From: Beijerinckiaceae bacterium
GTDB lineage: Bacteria > Pseudomonadota > Alphaproteobacteria > Rhizobiales > Beijerinckiaceae
Length of the DNA stretch: 64,000 nt
Direction of reading: 5' to 3'
Assembly (NCBI GenBank): GCA_009773635.1
Contig: WSYC01000014.1
Span: 150,742 to 214,741, forward strand
In this document: piece by piece, positions 9,867-19,164 of the stretch
Position numbering within the stretch: position 1 is the stretch's first letter
How the letters are laid out: each line of letters begins with the position of its first letter
Notes under the pieces: model-generated
What the model was told of the DNA's origin: nothing
What the model saw: the letters and a program-made list of their open reading frames with translations, nothing else
The model's database searches: none
Program-made: the position numbers and the translations under genes

Positions 9867-12545
9867 ATGACGAAATGGGTCTATACGTTCGGGGATGGTA
9901 CGGCGGAAGGCAGTTCCGCTCTCAAGAACCTGCTTGGTGGCAAGGGCTCGAACCTCGCCGAGATGTGCAACCTTGGGCTCCCGGTTCCACCAGGCTTTAC
10001 CATTTCGACCGAGGTCTGCACCGCCTTCTACGCCAACGACCGGCGCTATCCGCTGGAGCTTGCGGGCGAGGTCGATGCCGCGCTCAAACACGTCGGCAAG
10101 CTGGCCGGCTGCGGTTTCGGCGATGCGAAGAACCCGTTGCTGGTCTCGGTCCGCTCCGGTGCCCGCGCCTCGATGCCGGGCATGATGGACACCGTGCTCA
10201 ACCTCGGCCTCAACGACGTGACCGTTGAAGCCATCGCCAGCCTCGCGAACAATCCGCGCTTTGCCTGGGACAGCTATCGCCGCTTCATCACGATGTATTC
10301 CAACGTCGTGCTCGACCTCGAACACCACAACTTCGAGGATATCCTTGAGGAGTTCAAGGATTCCAGGGGCTACAGCCTCGATACCGAACTTTCGGCCGAA
10401 GACTGGAAACACATCGTCGGTGCCTACAAGGAATGCGTTGCGCGCGAATTGGGCAAGCCCTTCCCACAGGACCCGCACGAGCAGCTCTGGGGTGCCATCG
10501 GCGCGGTGTTCGGTAGCTGGATGAATGCCCGCGCGATCAAGTATCGCGATCTCCACGCCATTCCCGAAAGCTGGGGCACCGCCGTCAACGTGCAGGCGAT
10601 GGTGTTCGGCAACATGGGCGAAACCTCCGCCACCGGCGTGGCCTTCACCCGCAACCCCTCGACCGGCACGAAGGAACTCTACGGCGAATTCCTGATCAAC
10701 GCGCAGGGCGAGGATGTCGTTGCCGGCATCCGCACGCCGCAGGATATTACGGAGGCCGCGCGCATCGCCGCCGGGTCGAACAAGCCCTCGCTCGAAGCCA
10801 CCCTGCCCGAGGCCTACAAGGAACTCGTCCGCATCTACGGCCTGCTCGAAAAGCACTACCGCGACATGCAGGATCTCGAGTTCACGGTCCAGCAGGGCAA
10901 ACTCTGGATGCTCCAGACCCGCAACGGCAAGCGCACGGCGAAGGCCGCGCTCCGTATCGCCGTTGATCTCGCCAACGAGGGATTGATCACGAAGGAAGAG
11001 GCAATCCAGCGCATCGACCCCGCCGCACTTGACCAGCTTCTGCACCCGACCATCGACCCCAAAGCGACGCGCGCTGTGCTCTCGACCGGGCTTCCGGCAT
11101 CCCCCGGTGCCGCGACCGGCGAGATCGTCTTCACCTCGGAAGAGGCCGAGCAGGCGGTGAAAGACAAGCGCAAGGTCATCCTCGTGCGCGTTGAAACCTC
11201 GCCGGAAGATATCCACGGCATGCACGCCGCCGAAGGCATTCTGACAACGCGCGGCGGCATGACCAGCCATGCGGCGGTGGTGGCGCGCGGCATGGGCAAA
11301 CCCTGCGTTTCCGGTGCGGGCGCGATCCGCATCGACATGGTTCAGGGCACGATGAGCGCCGGCGGCAAGGTTTTGAAGCGCGGTGATTTCATCACCATCG
11401 ACGGCTCGAACGGGCAGGTTCTTCTCGGCGAGATCGCGATGCTCCAGCCGGAACTCTCCGGCGAATTCGGCACGCTGATGGGCTGGGCCGACCAGTTCCG
11501 CCGCATGAAAATCCGCACCAATGCCGAGACCCCGCTCGACGCACGTACGGCGGTGAAATTCGGCGCCGAAGGCATCGGCCTGTGCCGCACCGAGCATATG
11601 TTCTTCGAAGGCGCGCGCATCATCGCCATGCGCGAGATGATCCTCGCCGACGACGAGAAGGGCCGCCGCGCCGCGCTCGACAAGCTGCTGCCGATGCAGC
11701 GTTCGGATTTCATCGAGCTCTTCGAGATCATGAAGGGCATGCCGGTGACGATCCGCCTGCTCGACCCGCCCTTGCATGAGTTCCTGCCGCACGAGCCGCG
11801 CGAGATTCAGGAAGTCGCTGAAGCGATGGGCGCGTCGCCCGAAAAGCTGCGGCTGCGCGCGCTGGAATTGAAGGAATCGAACCCGATGCTCGGTTTCCGC
11901 GGTTGCCGCCTCGCGGTCGCCTACCCGGAAATTGCGGAAATGCAGGCCCGCGCAGTATTCGAAGCCGCGATCGCTGCCGGCAAATCCACCGGCGCGATCG
12001 TGACGCCGGAGATCATGGTGCCGCTGGTGATGACCAAGGCCGAACTTGATCTCGTGAAAGCCCGCATCGACGCCATGGCGAAAAAGGTCGGCGACGAGCA
12101 CGGCATGAGCCTGCCCTATCAGGTCGGCACGATGATCGAGTTGCCGCGCGCGGCGCTGAAAGCCGGCGAGATCGCGCGTTCCGCCGAATTCTTCTCGTTC
12201 GGCACCAACGATCTCACGCAGACAACGCTCGGTATCTCCCGCGATGACGCCGGCTCGTTCCTCGGCTCCTACAAGGCGCGCGGCATCCTCGCCGAAGATC
12301 CGTTCGTGACACTGGATCAGGAAGGCGTCGGCGAACTCGTCCAGCTCGCGGCGGACCGTGGCCGGGCCACGCGCCCGGACATCAAGCTGGGGCTGTGCGG
12401 CGAGCACGGCGGTGACCCTGCCTCGATCGCCTTCTGCGAGAGCGTCGGGCTCGATTACGTGTCCTGCTCGCCGTTCCGCGTGCCGATCGCGCGGTTGGCG
12501 GCAGCACAGGCCGCGCTCGGCAAGGTGACGAAGGCCGAAGGTTGA
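9867..12545 (+). CDS. ppdK: Pyruvate, phosphate dikinase
   Basis: An enzyme of about 892 residues that interconverts pyruvate, ATP and phosphate with phosphoenolpyruvate, AMP and pyrophosphate. I chose ATG 9867 (MTKWVYTFGDG), with ggagaa eight bases upstream; ATG 9846 would add seven residues. The N-terminal ATP-grasp domain starts LLGGKGSNLAEM and has SVRSGARASMPGMMDT. The swivelling phosphohistidine is H468 in GGMTSHAAVVARGMGK. The PEP-binding barrel ends with the catalytic cysteine C844 in GLCGEHGGDP. It should support gluconeogenesis or pyrophosphate-linked carbon flow. It stands alone on the plus strand. Confidence 0.96.
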   Translation: MTKWVYTFGDGTAEGSSALKNLLGGKGSNLAEMCNLGLPVPPGFTISTEVCTAFYANDRRYPLELAGEVDAALKHVGKLAGCGFGDAKNPLLVSVRSGARASMPGMMDTVLNLGLNDVTVEAIASLANNPRFAWDSYRRFITMYSNVVLDLEHHNFEDILEEFKDSRGYSLDTELSAEDWKHIVGAYKECVARELGKPFPQDPHEQLWGAIGAVFGSWMNARAIKYRDLHAIPESWGTAVNVQAMVFGNMGETSATGVAFTRNPSTGTKELYGEFLINAQGEDVVAGIRTPQDITEAARIAAGSNKPSLEATLPEAYKELVRIYGLLEKHYRDMQDLEFTVQQGKLWMLQTRNGKRTAKAALRIAVDLANEGLITKEEAIQRIDPAALDQLLHPTIDPKATRAVLSTGLPASPGAATGEIVFTSEEAEQAVKDKRKVILVRVETSPEDIHGMHAAEGILTTRGGMTSHAAVVARGMGKPCVSGAGAIRIDMVQGTMSAGGKVLKRGDFITIDGSNGQVLLGEIAMLQPELSGEFGTLMGWADQFRRMKIRTNAETPLDARTAVKFGAEGIGLCRTEHMFFEGARIIAMREMILADDEKGRRAALDKLLPMQRSDFIELFEIMKGMPVTIRLLDPPLHEFLPHEPREIQEVAEAMGASPEKLRLRALELKESNPMLGFRGCRLAVAYPEIAEMQARAVFEAAIAAGKSTGAIVTPEIMVPLVMTKAELDLVKARIDAMAKKVGDEHGMSLPYQVGTMIELPRAALKAGEIARSAEFFSFGTNDLTQTTLGISRDDAGSFLGSYKARGILAEDPFVTLDQEGVGELVQLAADRGRATRPDIKLGLCGEHGGDPASIAFCESVGLDYVSCSPFRVPIARLAAAQAALGKVTKAEG

Positions 12546-12573
12546 GTATAGAGCGGCCCTGTTAAAAAACGTG

Positions 12574-12605
12574 AAGCGGAAAGATTTTCATTAACCTTTC
12601 CGCTT
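12574..12605. repeat. 10-bp inverted repeat downstream of ppdK
   Basis: Arms aagcggaaag (12574-12583) and ctttccgctt (12596-12605) pair perfectly around a 12-base AT-rich loop. It lies 28 bases after the ppdK stop. It lacks a T-run on the plus strand, so a factor-independent terminator is not certain; it may protect the mRNA end or bind a regulator of the downstream hydrolase gene. Confidence 0.6.
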
Positions 12606-12695
12606 AAGACCCCCTGAACCTCAAACAGCGATCATCTTCGCCGGAATGAGGAATTGTGTTGCGCGTTACCACGCGGACACGAAGGGGATCTTCTG

Positions 12696-13883
12696 TTGCG
12701 TCAGTATTCGGATCTTTCCGGGATCGGCAAACCCATCGGGCGACGCAAAGTGCTGCGGATGCGCCGTGCTGCCCGCGTGCTGATCGAAGCCGCCGCACCG
12801 TGGAGCATCGCCTGCGCGCTGGTGGTCTCGTTCACCGCCGCTGCCGGCGAGAATACCCGCGTGCTCGACCGTGAATTCCGCCGCTCGACGATGATCGAGC
12901 CGCATCGCCTGACCCTGACCCCGCCCCGCCTGTCGACCCTGAGCATCCAGCCCACGGTATCGACTCCTGCGCCAGCTGATGCGACCAGCGCCGAATGGAC
13001 CAAGCTCATCCCGCATATCCGCAAGGTTGATCTCGGTCGTGAGCTCGCACGCCCGCAGCAGATCGGCGCACCTCTGTTCTTCGTGCTCGATCGAACCGTG
13101 CTGCCCGAGCGCAAGCTCGATCCTGCCGTCACGATCGCGCGGGCAAGCCAGGCATTGCTCGCACGCCTCAGTCGTTTCGAGGGTCGGACCCTCGCGCCCG
13201 GCATGCACGGCGGTACCTCCGGTGACGTCGCCGCACAGGGCACCTCGCCGCAACGGCTTGCGCTGTCGCGCCCGGATGGCGCGACGCCCGCCGTCAGTCG
13301 CGCGGTGATCCTCGCATCCGTGACGCCGGCGCCGGTCGAGCCGGAAATCATCGCCGCTGCCGCGATGCGGATTCCCGCGTTCGCGCATGTGCATGCCAGC
13401 CCGCGCGGCGGGGCCGTTGAGACCGCAAAACTCAAGCTTGGCGCAGGCTATCTCGATCTCATCGACCCCGAAAGCCTGAAGCGCGAACAGAAGTGCCTCG
13501 CCGAAGCCATCTATTTCGAAAGCCGCTCCGAGCCGGAGGATGGACAGGCTGCGGTGGCGCAGGTGGTGCTGAACCGGGTGAAAAGCGGGCTCTACCCCAC
13601 GAATGTCTGCGGCGTCGTCTATCAGAACCGCCACAAATACAAGGCGTGCCAGTTCACCTTCGCCTGCGAAGGGAAAAGCCTCGCGATCAATGATGCGGCT
13701 TCCTGGAGCACTGCCCAACGCATCGCCAGGGATGTGATGGAGGGCGAGAGCTACAACAGCGCGGTCGGCGCTTCCACGCATTATCACGCGACCTACGTTG
13801 CGCCGTACTGGTCGCGCAAGCTCAAGCGCACGGATCGTATCGGCCGGCATATTTTCTACAGGCTTCGGCCGGGGCAGACCTGA
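12696..13883 (+). CDS. SleB-type cell wall hydrolase
   Basis: About 395 residues from a TTG at 12696 that has an aagggga element just upstream; TTG 12654 and the ATG at 12759 are other options, so the start is unsure. A hydrophobic stretch (APWSIACALVVSFTAAAG) near the N terminus looks like a signal or anchor. A long proline/alanine-rich linker leads to a C-terminal Hydrolase_2 domain: CLAEAIYFESRSEPEDGQAAVAQVVLNRV, VCGVVYQN and GASTHYHATYVAPYW. The glutamate in AIYFESR is the presumed catalytic acid. The family cleaves glycosidic bonds of peptidoglycan (spore cortex-lytic SleB in Bacillus); in alphaproteobacteria it acts in wall turnover. Confidence 0.82.
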   Translation: MRQYSDLSGIGKPIGRRKVLRMRRAARVLIEAAAPWSIACALVVSFTAAAGENTRVLDREFRRSTMIEPHRLTLTPPRLSTLSIQPTVSTPAPADATSAEWTKLIPHIRKVDLGRELARPQQIGAPLFFVLDRTVLPERKLDPAVTIARASQALLARLSRFEGRTLAPGMHGGTSGDVAAQGTSPQRLALSRPDGATPAVSRAVILASVTPAPVEPEIIAAAAMRIPAFAHVHASPRGGAVETAKLKLGAGYLDLIDPESLKREQKCLAEAIYFESRSEPEDGQAAVAQVVLNRVKSGLYPTNVCGVVYQNRHKYKACQFTFACEGKSLAINDAASWSTAQRIARDVMEGESYNSAVGASTHYHATYVAPYWSRKLKRTDRIGRHIFYRLRPGQT

Positions 13884-14084
13884 GACCTCAGGATTTCAGG
13901 CAGATTTTCTGGCCGCATTCCCGCCTCTTTTCTTAACTCATCTTAACCGGCTTGGTAAATTTCAGACCAAAAAGCCCGTTAATTTACCTTCCCATTTGAA
14001 ATCATGACACTTTTATCGTGTTTTTCTTGCATCTGACCCCTGTTGAATCAAAGCTCATCTCAGAGATTTCAATGAGGTGCCCCT

Positions 14085-14651
14085 ATGCGTAAACTGGCTG
14101 CTGCATCCCTTCTTGCAATTCTGGCGAGCGGCTCGACCGCAACGGCAGGCGGCAACTGCGTCGGCAATTGCTACGAGCGCGTCAACCACCCGCCGGTTTA
14201 CGGCACGGTCGCCGAAACCGTCGAGGTCCGCCCGGCCCGCACCTATGCCCGCCATGTCCCCGCGCAATACGGTGCCGTGCAGGAAACGGTGGTGGTGCGT
14301 CCCGAACATCGCGTTGCCCGCGTCATTCCCGCGCAGTATTCGACAGTTGCGGAAACCGTAATGGTTTCACCCGCGAGCAAGGTCTGGCAGGTGACGCGGG
14401 ATGGCTGGGGCCGCGAGATCGGCTGCTGGGTCACGGTTCCCGCGCAATATGCCACCCGCCACCGGCATGTTCAGGTGAGCGAGGAGCGCGTCGTCTATGA
14501 TACGGTTCCCGCCATCCATGGCACGCGCCAGCGCACGGTTCTCGTCAATCCCGGCTATGTCACGCATGAGACGGTGCCGGCGGAATACGCCACACGCCAC
14601 CGGCATGTGCAGATTTCACCCGGCCATTCCGGATGGCAGCGCCTGCGCTGA
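14085..14651 (+). CDS. Secreted repeat protein, six VPAxY...ETVxVxP units
   Basis: A 188-residue protein with a clear signal peptide (MRKLAAASLLAILASGSTATAG). The rest is built from six imperfect repeats of about 23 residues, each opening with a P(A/P)xYxT core: PPVYGTV, VPAQYGAV, IPAQYSTV, VPAQYATR, VPAIHGTR and VPAEYATR, alternating with ETVxVxP or RHRHVQ strands. The early mature region has a Cys pair (NCVGNC) and a third Cys in the middle (IGCWV). Repeats of this type suggest an extended beta structure. I know no function. Its ATG follows tgaggtgccccta, and the gene stands alone. Confidence 0.8.
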   Translation: MRKLAAASLLAILASGSTATAGGNCVGNCYERVNHPPVYGTVAETVEVRPARTYARHVPAQYGAVQETVVVRPEHRVARVIPAQYSTVAETVMVSPASKVWQVTRDGWGREIGCWVTVPAQYATRHRHVQVSEERVVYDTVPAIHGTRQRTVLVNPGYVTHETVPAEYATRHRHVQISPGHSGWQRLR

Positions 14652-14783
14652 GCCCTATTGTACCACCGGCCGCCGGTCTTGACCGATGGCCGGCGCAGGA
14701 GCGAATGCGACGCCGGGCTTATGCTAGGGAATGCCCGAAGAAGACCTTTCTTCAGGAAAGGTCATTTCTGAGGACCTTTGGTG

Positions 14784-15656
14784 TCAGTCCTGCATCACGA
14801 TATCGAGCCCGAGGTCGAGCACCGGGGCTGAATGCGTGAGCGCGCCGACCGAGATCAGATCGACGCCCGACTTCGCGATCCCTGCGACCGTTTCAAGGTT
14901 CACGCCGCCAGAGGCTTCCGTGAGAAGCGTCGGGCGTTTTGCTTTCACCCGGCCCACGGCTTCGGCGAGCGTCGCGGCACTCATGTTGTCGAGCAGGACG
15001 ACATCCGCGCCCTCAGCGATGACCTCATCGAGCTGATCGAGGCTGTCGACCTCGATTTCGATCTTGACGAGGTGGCCGCAGGCAGCCTTTGCGGCATGCA
15101 GAGCCGGCACGATGCCGCCCGCCACCGCAACGTGATTGTCCTTGATCAGAACCGCATCGAACAGCCCGAAACGATGATTCCGGCCGCCGCCGCACAAAAC
15201 GGCGTGTTTCTCGAAGGCGCGCAGGCCGGGGGTGGTCTTGCGGGTGCAGACGATGCTCGCCTTTGTGCCCGCGACGCGGCGGACGTATTCCGCCGTCAGT
15301 GTTGCGATGCCGCTCATCCGGCCGACGAAGTTCAGCGCCGTGCGTTCCCCGGCGAGGATCGCGCGGGCATTGCCGGTGGCAGTGAGCACGGTTTCACCGG
15401 GCTCAAGCGCATCACCATCCGCCTTGTGCAGCGTCACGACGAGCGCGGGGTCAACCTGCCGGAAGGCTTCCACCGCGAGCGCGAGGCCGGCGATCACGCC
15501 CGGCTTGCGGCTGACCATCGCGAGGTTCGCCTGCATCGCGGCGGGAATGCAGGCCTGGCTGGTGATATCACCGGCAAGGCCAAGATCTTCAGCGAGCGCA
15601 CGGGCAACGGCCTCGGTGACGAGGTTCTGGGGAAGCGGGGAGATCATGGTTGTCAT
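14784..15656 (-). CDS. nadC: Nicotinate-nucleotide pyrophosphorylase (carboxylating)
   Basis: A 290-residue quinolinate phosphoribosyltransferase, which makes nicotinate mononucleotide from quinolinate and PRPP, the third step of de novo NAD synthesis. Typical motifs are [16 protein letters not shown] at the N terminus, [18 protein letters not shown], the [17 protein letters not shown] loop that binds phosphate, and [11 protein letters not shown] with VVLLDNM. The start overlaps the nadB stop by four bases. It is the last gene of the nad operon. Confidence 0.96.
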   Translation of the reverse strand: MTTMISPLPQNLVTEAVARALAEDLGLAGDITSQACIPAAMQANLAMVSRKPGVIAGLALAVEAFRQVDPALVVTLHKADGDALEPGETVLTATGNARAILAGERTALNFVGRMSGIATLTAEYVRRVAGTKASIVCTRKTTPGLRAFEKHAVLCGGGRNHRFGLFDAVLIKDNHVAVAGGIVPALHAAKAACGHLVKIEIEVDSLDQLDEVIAEGADVVLLDNMSAATLAEAVGRVKAKRPTLLTEASGGVNLETVAGIAKSGVDLISVGALTHSAPVLDLGLDIVMQD

Positions 15657-17215
15657 GTTGACATGCTCTGATGCGTTGCGACGAGAACGCTTTTCTCAAT
15701 AGAGCCGTCACCCCACAATTCGGCAAGGCTCCACTTGCGGTCATGCCAAGCCTCCGGTGCGTCAGAGCGAAAATGGCCGCCACGACTTTCCTGTCTGAGT
15801 GAAGCACACTCACCAATTATGTAGGCAATTCCCGCCATATTTCGCAATGCGCGGGAACCGCCTTCATTGCGCAATTCCATAAAGACACCAAAAGCAGCGT
15901 CGGCAAGGTCATCGCCATTGCGAACAACGCCAACATTCTCCTGCATCGCCTTGCGCAAACGAGTGATCTCGTGACGACAATCAGGCTCAAAAAGGGCATT
16001 GCCATCCTCGACGGCGGTCACAGGAACAAACCTCTCACCCTGCCCGATCTTCGCCGCCACTCTTGCCCCGAACACCACCGCTTCGAGCAGCGAGTTCGAC
16101 GCCAGCCGGTTCGCACCGTGAACGCCGGTGCAGGCGACTTCGCCGACCGCGAAAAGCCCCTCCGGCGCGGAAACGCCGAGCGCGCGGCCATTCTCGTCGG
16201 TCCAGATGCCGCCCATGTGGTAGTGCGCCGCCGGCGCGATCGGGATGAGATCCGTCACGGGATCGATGCCCGCCGACTTGCAGGTGGCGTAAACCGTCGG
16301 GAACAGCTCCGAAAAATGCTTGCCGATACTCGCGCGCGTATCGAGAAACGCGCCGCGCCCGGCCTTGATGGCCTGAAAAACCCCACGCGCAACGATGTCA
16401 CGCGGCGCAAGTTCGGCATCGGCATGCAGATCGAGCATGAAGCGGCGGCCATCGCGATCGACCAGTGTTGCGCCCTCGCCGCGCAGCGCCTCGGTGGCGA
16501 GCGGGGCCGGGTCACGCCCGATATCGATCGCGGTCGGGTGGAACTGCACGAATTCCATGTTTGCGAGCGTCGCGCCGACCTTCGAGGCCATCGCGAGGCC
16601 CGAGCCCCAGGCCTCCTTCGGGTTGGTTGTCACCGCGTAAAGCTGTCCCGCGCCGCCGGTGGCGAGCACGACATGATCCGCGATAAAGCGCACGACGCGA
16701 CCCTTCACGTCGGCGCGCGCACCAGCGATCCGGCTGTTGCCGTCCTTGAGGAGTTCGGTCGCCTCCGCCCCCTCGATCACGCGGATCGACGGCGTGTTGC
16801 GCACCGCCGCAACCAGCGCTTCCATGATCGCTTTGCCGGCCATATCGCCCTTGACGCGCACAATGCGGTGGGCCGAATGCGCGGCCTCGCGCGACTGGAT
16901 CAGCTTGCCCTGCAAATCGCGGTCAAAGGGCACGCCATATTCGAGGAGATCGAGGATCCGGTCCGAGGCTTCGGACGCCATGAGCCGCACCATCGCGGCG
17001 TCGCAAAGCCCCGCGCCGGCAGCGAGCGTATCCGCGACGTGGCTCTCGATGCTGTCGCCCTCGCCGATCGCGGCGGCGATACCGCCCTGCGCCCAGGCCG
17101 AGGAGGCGCCCTGCCCCAGCGGCACCGGCGTCAGCACGGTGCAGGGGATGGGCGCGAGCTTGAGCGCCGTAAAAAGCCCCGCGAGGCCGCCGCCGATGAT
17201 GAGAATGGAGGGCAT
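15653..17215 (-). CDS. nadB: L-aspartate oxidase
   Basis: A 520-residue FAD enzyme that oxidises aspartate to iminoaspartate for quinolinate synthesis. The N-terminal dinucleotide-binding motif is [17 protein letters not shown], and the succinate dehydrogenase/fumarate reductase-like fold continues with [63 protein letters not shown] and [47 protein letters not shown]. It starts two bases after the stop of the AT-rich gene that separates it from nadA. Confidence 0.96.
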   Translation of the reverse strand: MPSILIIGGGLAGLFTALKLAPIPCTVLTPVPLGQGASSAWAQGGIAAAIGEGDSIESHVADTLAAGAGLCDAAMVRLMASEASDRILDLLEYGVPFDRDLQGKLIQSREAAHSAHRIVRVKGDMAGKAIMEALVAAVRNTPSIRVIEGAEATELLKDGNSRIAGARADVKGRVVRFIADHVVLATGGAGQLYAVTTNPKEAWGSGLAMASKVGATLANMEFVQFHPTAIDIGRDPAPLATEALRGEGATLVDRDGRRFMLDLHADAELAPRDIVARGVFQAIKAGRGAFLDTRASIGKHFSELFPTVYATCKSAGIDPVTDLIPIAPAAHYHMGGIWTDENGRALGVSAPEGLFAVGEVACTGVHGANRLASNSLLEAVVFGARVAAKIGQGERFVPVTAVEDGNALFEPDCRHEITRLRKAMQENVGVVRNGDDLADAAFGVFMELRNEGGSRALRNMAGIAYIIGECASLRQESRGGHFRSDAPEAWHDRKWSLAELWGDGSIEKSVLVATHQSMST

Positions 17216-17217
17216 GG

Positions 17218-17886
17218 CTAGCTCTTGCTGATGTTCTGAGCTGCCAAGATAACCTCTTCGAAATATGGGGTTTTATAATACCCATTTCCACCAAAGGTGT
17301 TCGGCTGCAAATCTACAGATAAAAATCCCCTAACAAGGAATTCAGAAAGTGCGTTGCGAACAGTAGACTCGCTTCCGTTTCCCAACTCATCTCTAAAATA
17401 ATCGACACAAGTCCAATCTGGCCAATCGCTCCGCAATTTTTCTCTTATAGGATCATTTTTGGATCGCAAAAATGACCGATGGCAAATCGTCAATAATTCC
17501 AAGTCCCTCACTGACATGCCGCTAAGGCGTTTTGCTGCATTTCTAACAGCAAATGGCGCTTGCTCAATCTTACTATATCCAGACACAAGAATTTCAGCCA
17601 AAATTCTAAGATTGTGAATATGCTCTCCACTCCTAGCGGCTTCCATATATGAATAAACATTTGGAACAAGATAATCAAAATTTGTATTATCTATTTGATC
17701 TATATCTCCATCCTCAATTGCTTTTACTAAATTTGCTTCAGCAGACTCCAGCTGTTTTTCAAGCCATGTTTGTATCAATGGCCCTACTCTAGGAGCATAC
17801 GCCCCAAAGAGCTTGAGCAAATGTCTTACATTTTGACCGAGCTTAGCGCCTAGCTCAGTCGGCTGAGGAAGTTGATGCCCTGCCAT
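17218..17886 (-). CDS. Unknown AT-rich gene inserted between nadA and nadB
   Basis: A 222-residue protein that I do not recognise. It has no signal peptide or membrane helix. The N-terminal two thirds look helical and charged ([25 protein letters not shown]), followed by [23 protein letters not shown] and a C-terminal region like a winged helix ([20 protein letters not shown]). The layout loosely recalls small Abi- or phage-defence-type proteins with a C-terminal DNA-binding fold, but that is only a guess. Its DNA is strikingly richer in A+T than both flanking genes, with A/T-ending codons, which implies recent acquisition. It starts one base after the nadA stop and ends two bases before nadB, so it is cotranscribed. 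Confidence 0.75.
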   Translation of the reverse strand: MAGHQLPQPTELGAKLGQNVRHLLKLFGAYAPRVGPLIQTWLEKQLESAEANLVKAIEDGDIDQIDNTNFDYLVPNVYSYMEAARSGEHIHNLRILAEILVSGYSKIEQAPFAVRNAAKRLSGMSVRDLELLTICHRSFLRSKNDPIREKLRSDWPDWTCVDYFRDELGNGSESTVRNALSEFLVRGFLSVDLQPNTFGGNGYYKTPYFEEVILAAQNISKS

Positions 17887-17887
17887 T

Positions 17888-18970
17888 TTACTGCGTCAGG
17901 TTCACCATCCGCTCCACCGAGCGGCGGGCGCGAACAGCGAGTTCCTCGGGGATTTCGATCCTGTGCGTGAGCGTGAGCAGGCTGTCGAGGATTTTCGGCA
18001 GCGTGATGCGCTTCATGTGCGGGCAGAGGTTGCAGGGACGCAGGAATTCGACATCCTTAGCGGAAGCCGCGACATTGTCCGCCATCGAGCACTCGGTGAC
18101 GAGCAACACCTTGCCGCCGTGCTGGGCCTTTGCGTAATCGATCATGCCGGCAGTCGAGCCGGTGAAATCGGCTTCCGCGATCACATCCGGCGGGCATTCC
18201 GGGTGCGCGATGATCTTGATCGAGGGGTCCGCCTCGCGATAGCGGCGCAGTTCCTCGCCGGTGAAGCGCTCATGCACCTCGCAGGCGCCGTGCCAGGCGA
18301 TGATCTTCACTTTGGTCTGGCTCGCGACATATTTTGCAAGATACTGATCGGGGACGAAGATCACCCGGTCAACGCCAAGGCTCTCGACCACCTGCACCGC
18401 GTTCGCGGAGGTGCAGCAGATATCGACTTCGGCCTTTACATCAGCGGAGGTGTTGACATAGGCCACCACCGGCACGCCGGGGTAGGCTTCGCGCAGCCGG
18501 CGGACATCCGCCCCGGTAATCGAGGAGGCGAGCGAGCAGCCGGCCTTCAGGTCCGGGATCAGCACCATCTTCTCCGGGCTGAGCAGCTTCGAGGTTTCCG
18601 CCATGAAATGCACGCCGCCCTGCACGATGATGCGAGCGTCGAGCTTGGCTGCCATCTTCGCAAGCTGAAGGCTGTCGCCCACGACATCGGCAACGCAGTT
18701 GTAGATTTCCGGCGTCTGGTAATTATGCGCGAGAATGACAGCGTTGCGCTGCTTCTTGAGGCGGTTGATCGCCGCGACATACGGCGCATGGAACGGCCAT
18801 TCGACCGAGGGCACGATGTGCTTCACGCGCTCGTAAAGATGCGCGGTCTCGGCCGCGACCTCCGGCGTGTAACTCAGATCGGGGCGCGGCAGGATGTCAT
18901 CCTTCGCAGCCGAAACGCTCGAAAGCTTCGCCGGAGCGAGGCTGGCATTGCCGGATTGCACGCTGTCCAT
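17888..18970 (-). CDS. nadA: Quinolinate synthase
   Basis: About 360 residues from ATG 18970 ([11 protein letters not shown]), which has ggagtt ten bases upstream; a longer frame to 19018 is unlikely. The enzyme is a [4Fe-4S] protein that condenses iminoaspartate with dihydroxyacetone phosphate into quinolinate. Visible motifs are [64 protein letters not shown] and [12 protein letters not shown]; the cysteines in KAGCSLA, HPECPP and the CNLCP segment are the cluster ligands expected for the family. It is the first gene of the nad operon. Confidence 0.96.
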   Translation of the reverse strand: MDSVQSGNASLAPAKLSSVSAAKDDILPRPDLSYTPEVAAETAHLYERVKHIVPSVEWPFHAPYVAAINRLKKQRNAVILAHNYQTPEIYNCVADVVGDSLQLAKMAAKLDARIIVQGGVHFMAETSKLLSPEKMVLIPDLKAGCSLASSITGADVRRLREAYPGVPVVAYVNTSADVKAEVDICCTSANAVQVVESLGVDRVIFVPDQYLAKYVASQTKVKIIAWHGACEVHERFTGEELRRYREADPSIKIIAHPECPPDVIAEADFTGSTAGMIDYAKAQHGGKVLLVTECSMADNVAASAKDVEFLRPCNLCPHMKRITLPKILDSLLTLTHRIEIPEELAVRARRSVERMVNLTQ

Positions 18971-19164
18971 CGTGAACTCCAAACGACCCGGGAGAGCAAG
19001 CCCGTCACATATGCTCATTTCGAGTATTTCTATTACACGCTTTTAGCCGGAAAAGCTAGTGCAATTCTGAGCTGCGTCCTGATGTCGATCCCTGTCAGGC
19101 CAAAGGACAACTATCCTTTGCGCAAAAGTCCGATAGTGTTCCCCGGTTGCATTTCGGTACTTCC

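Noticed and set aside
9657-12407. A 916-codon minus-strand frame opposite ppdK.
   Set aside because: It is a mirror of the GC-rich codon pattern of ppdK, has no family likeness, and ppdK itself is certain.
12591-12607. TTAA-N9-TTAA after ppdK as a possible CtrA site.
   Set aside because: Wrong spacing and it coincides with the inverted repeat already described.
13933-13948. TTAACTCATCTTAACC upstream of the repeat-protein gene, resembling a CtrA site.
   Set aside because: The spacing between the TTAA halves is six bases instead of the usual seven, and such AT words are expected by chance in this intergenic region.
14085-14651. Repeats considered as a CRISPR or satellite array.
   Set aside because: The periodicity is at protein level with poor DNA identity between units, and the frame is open with a signal peptide.
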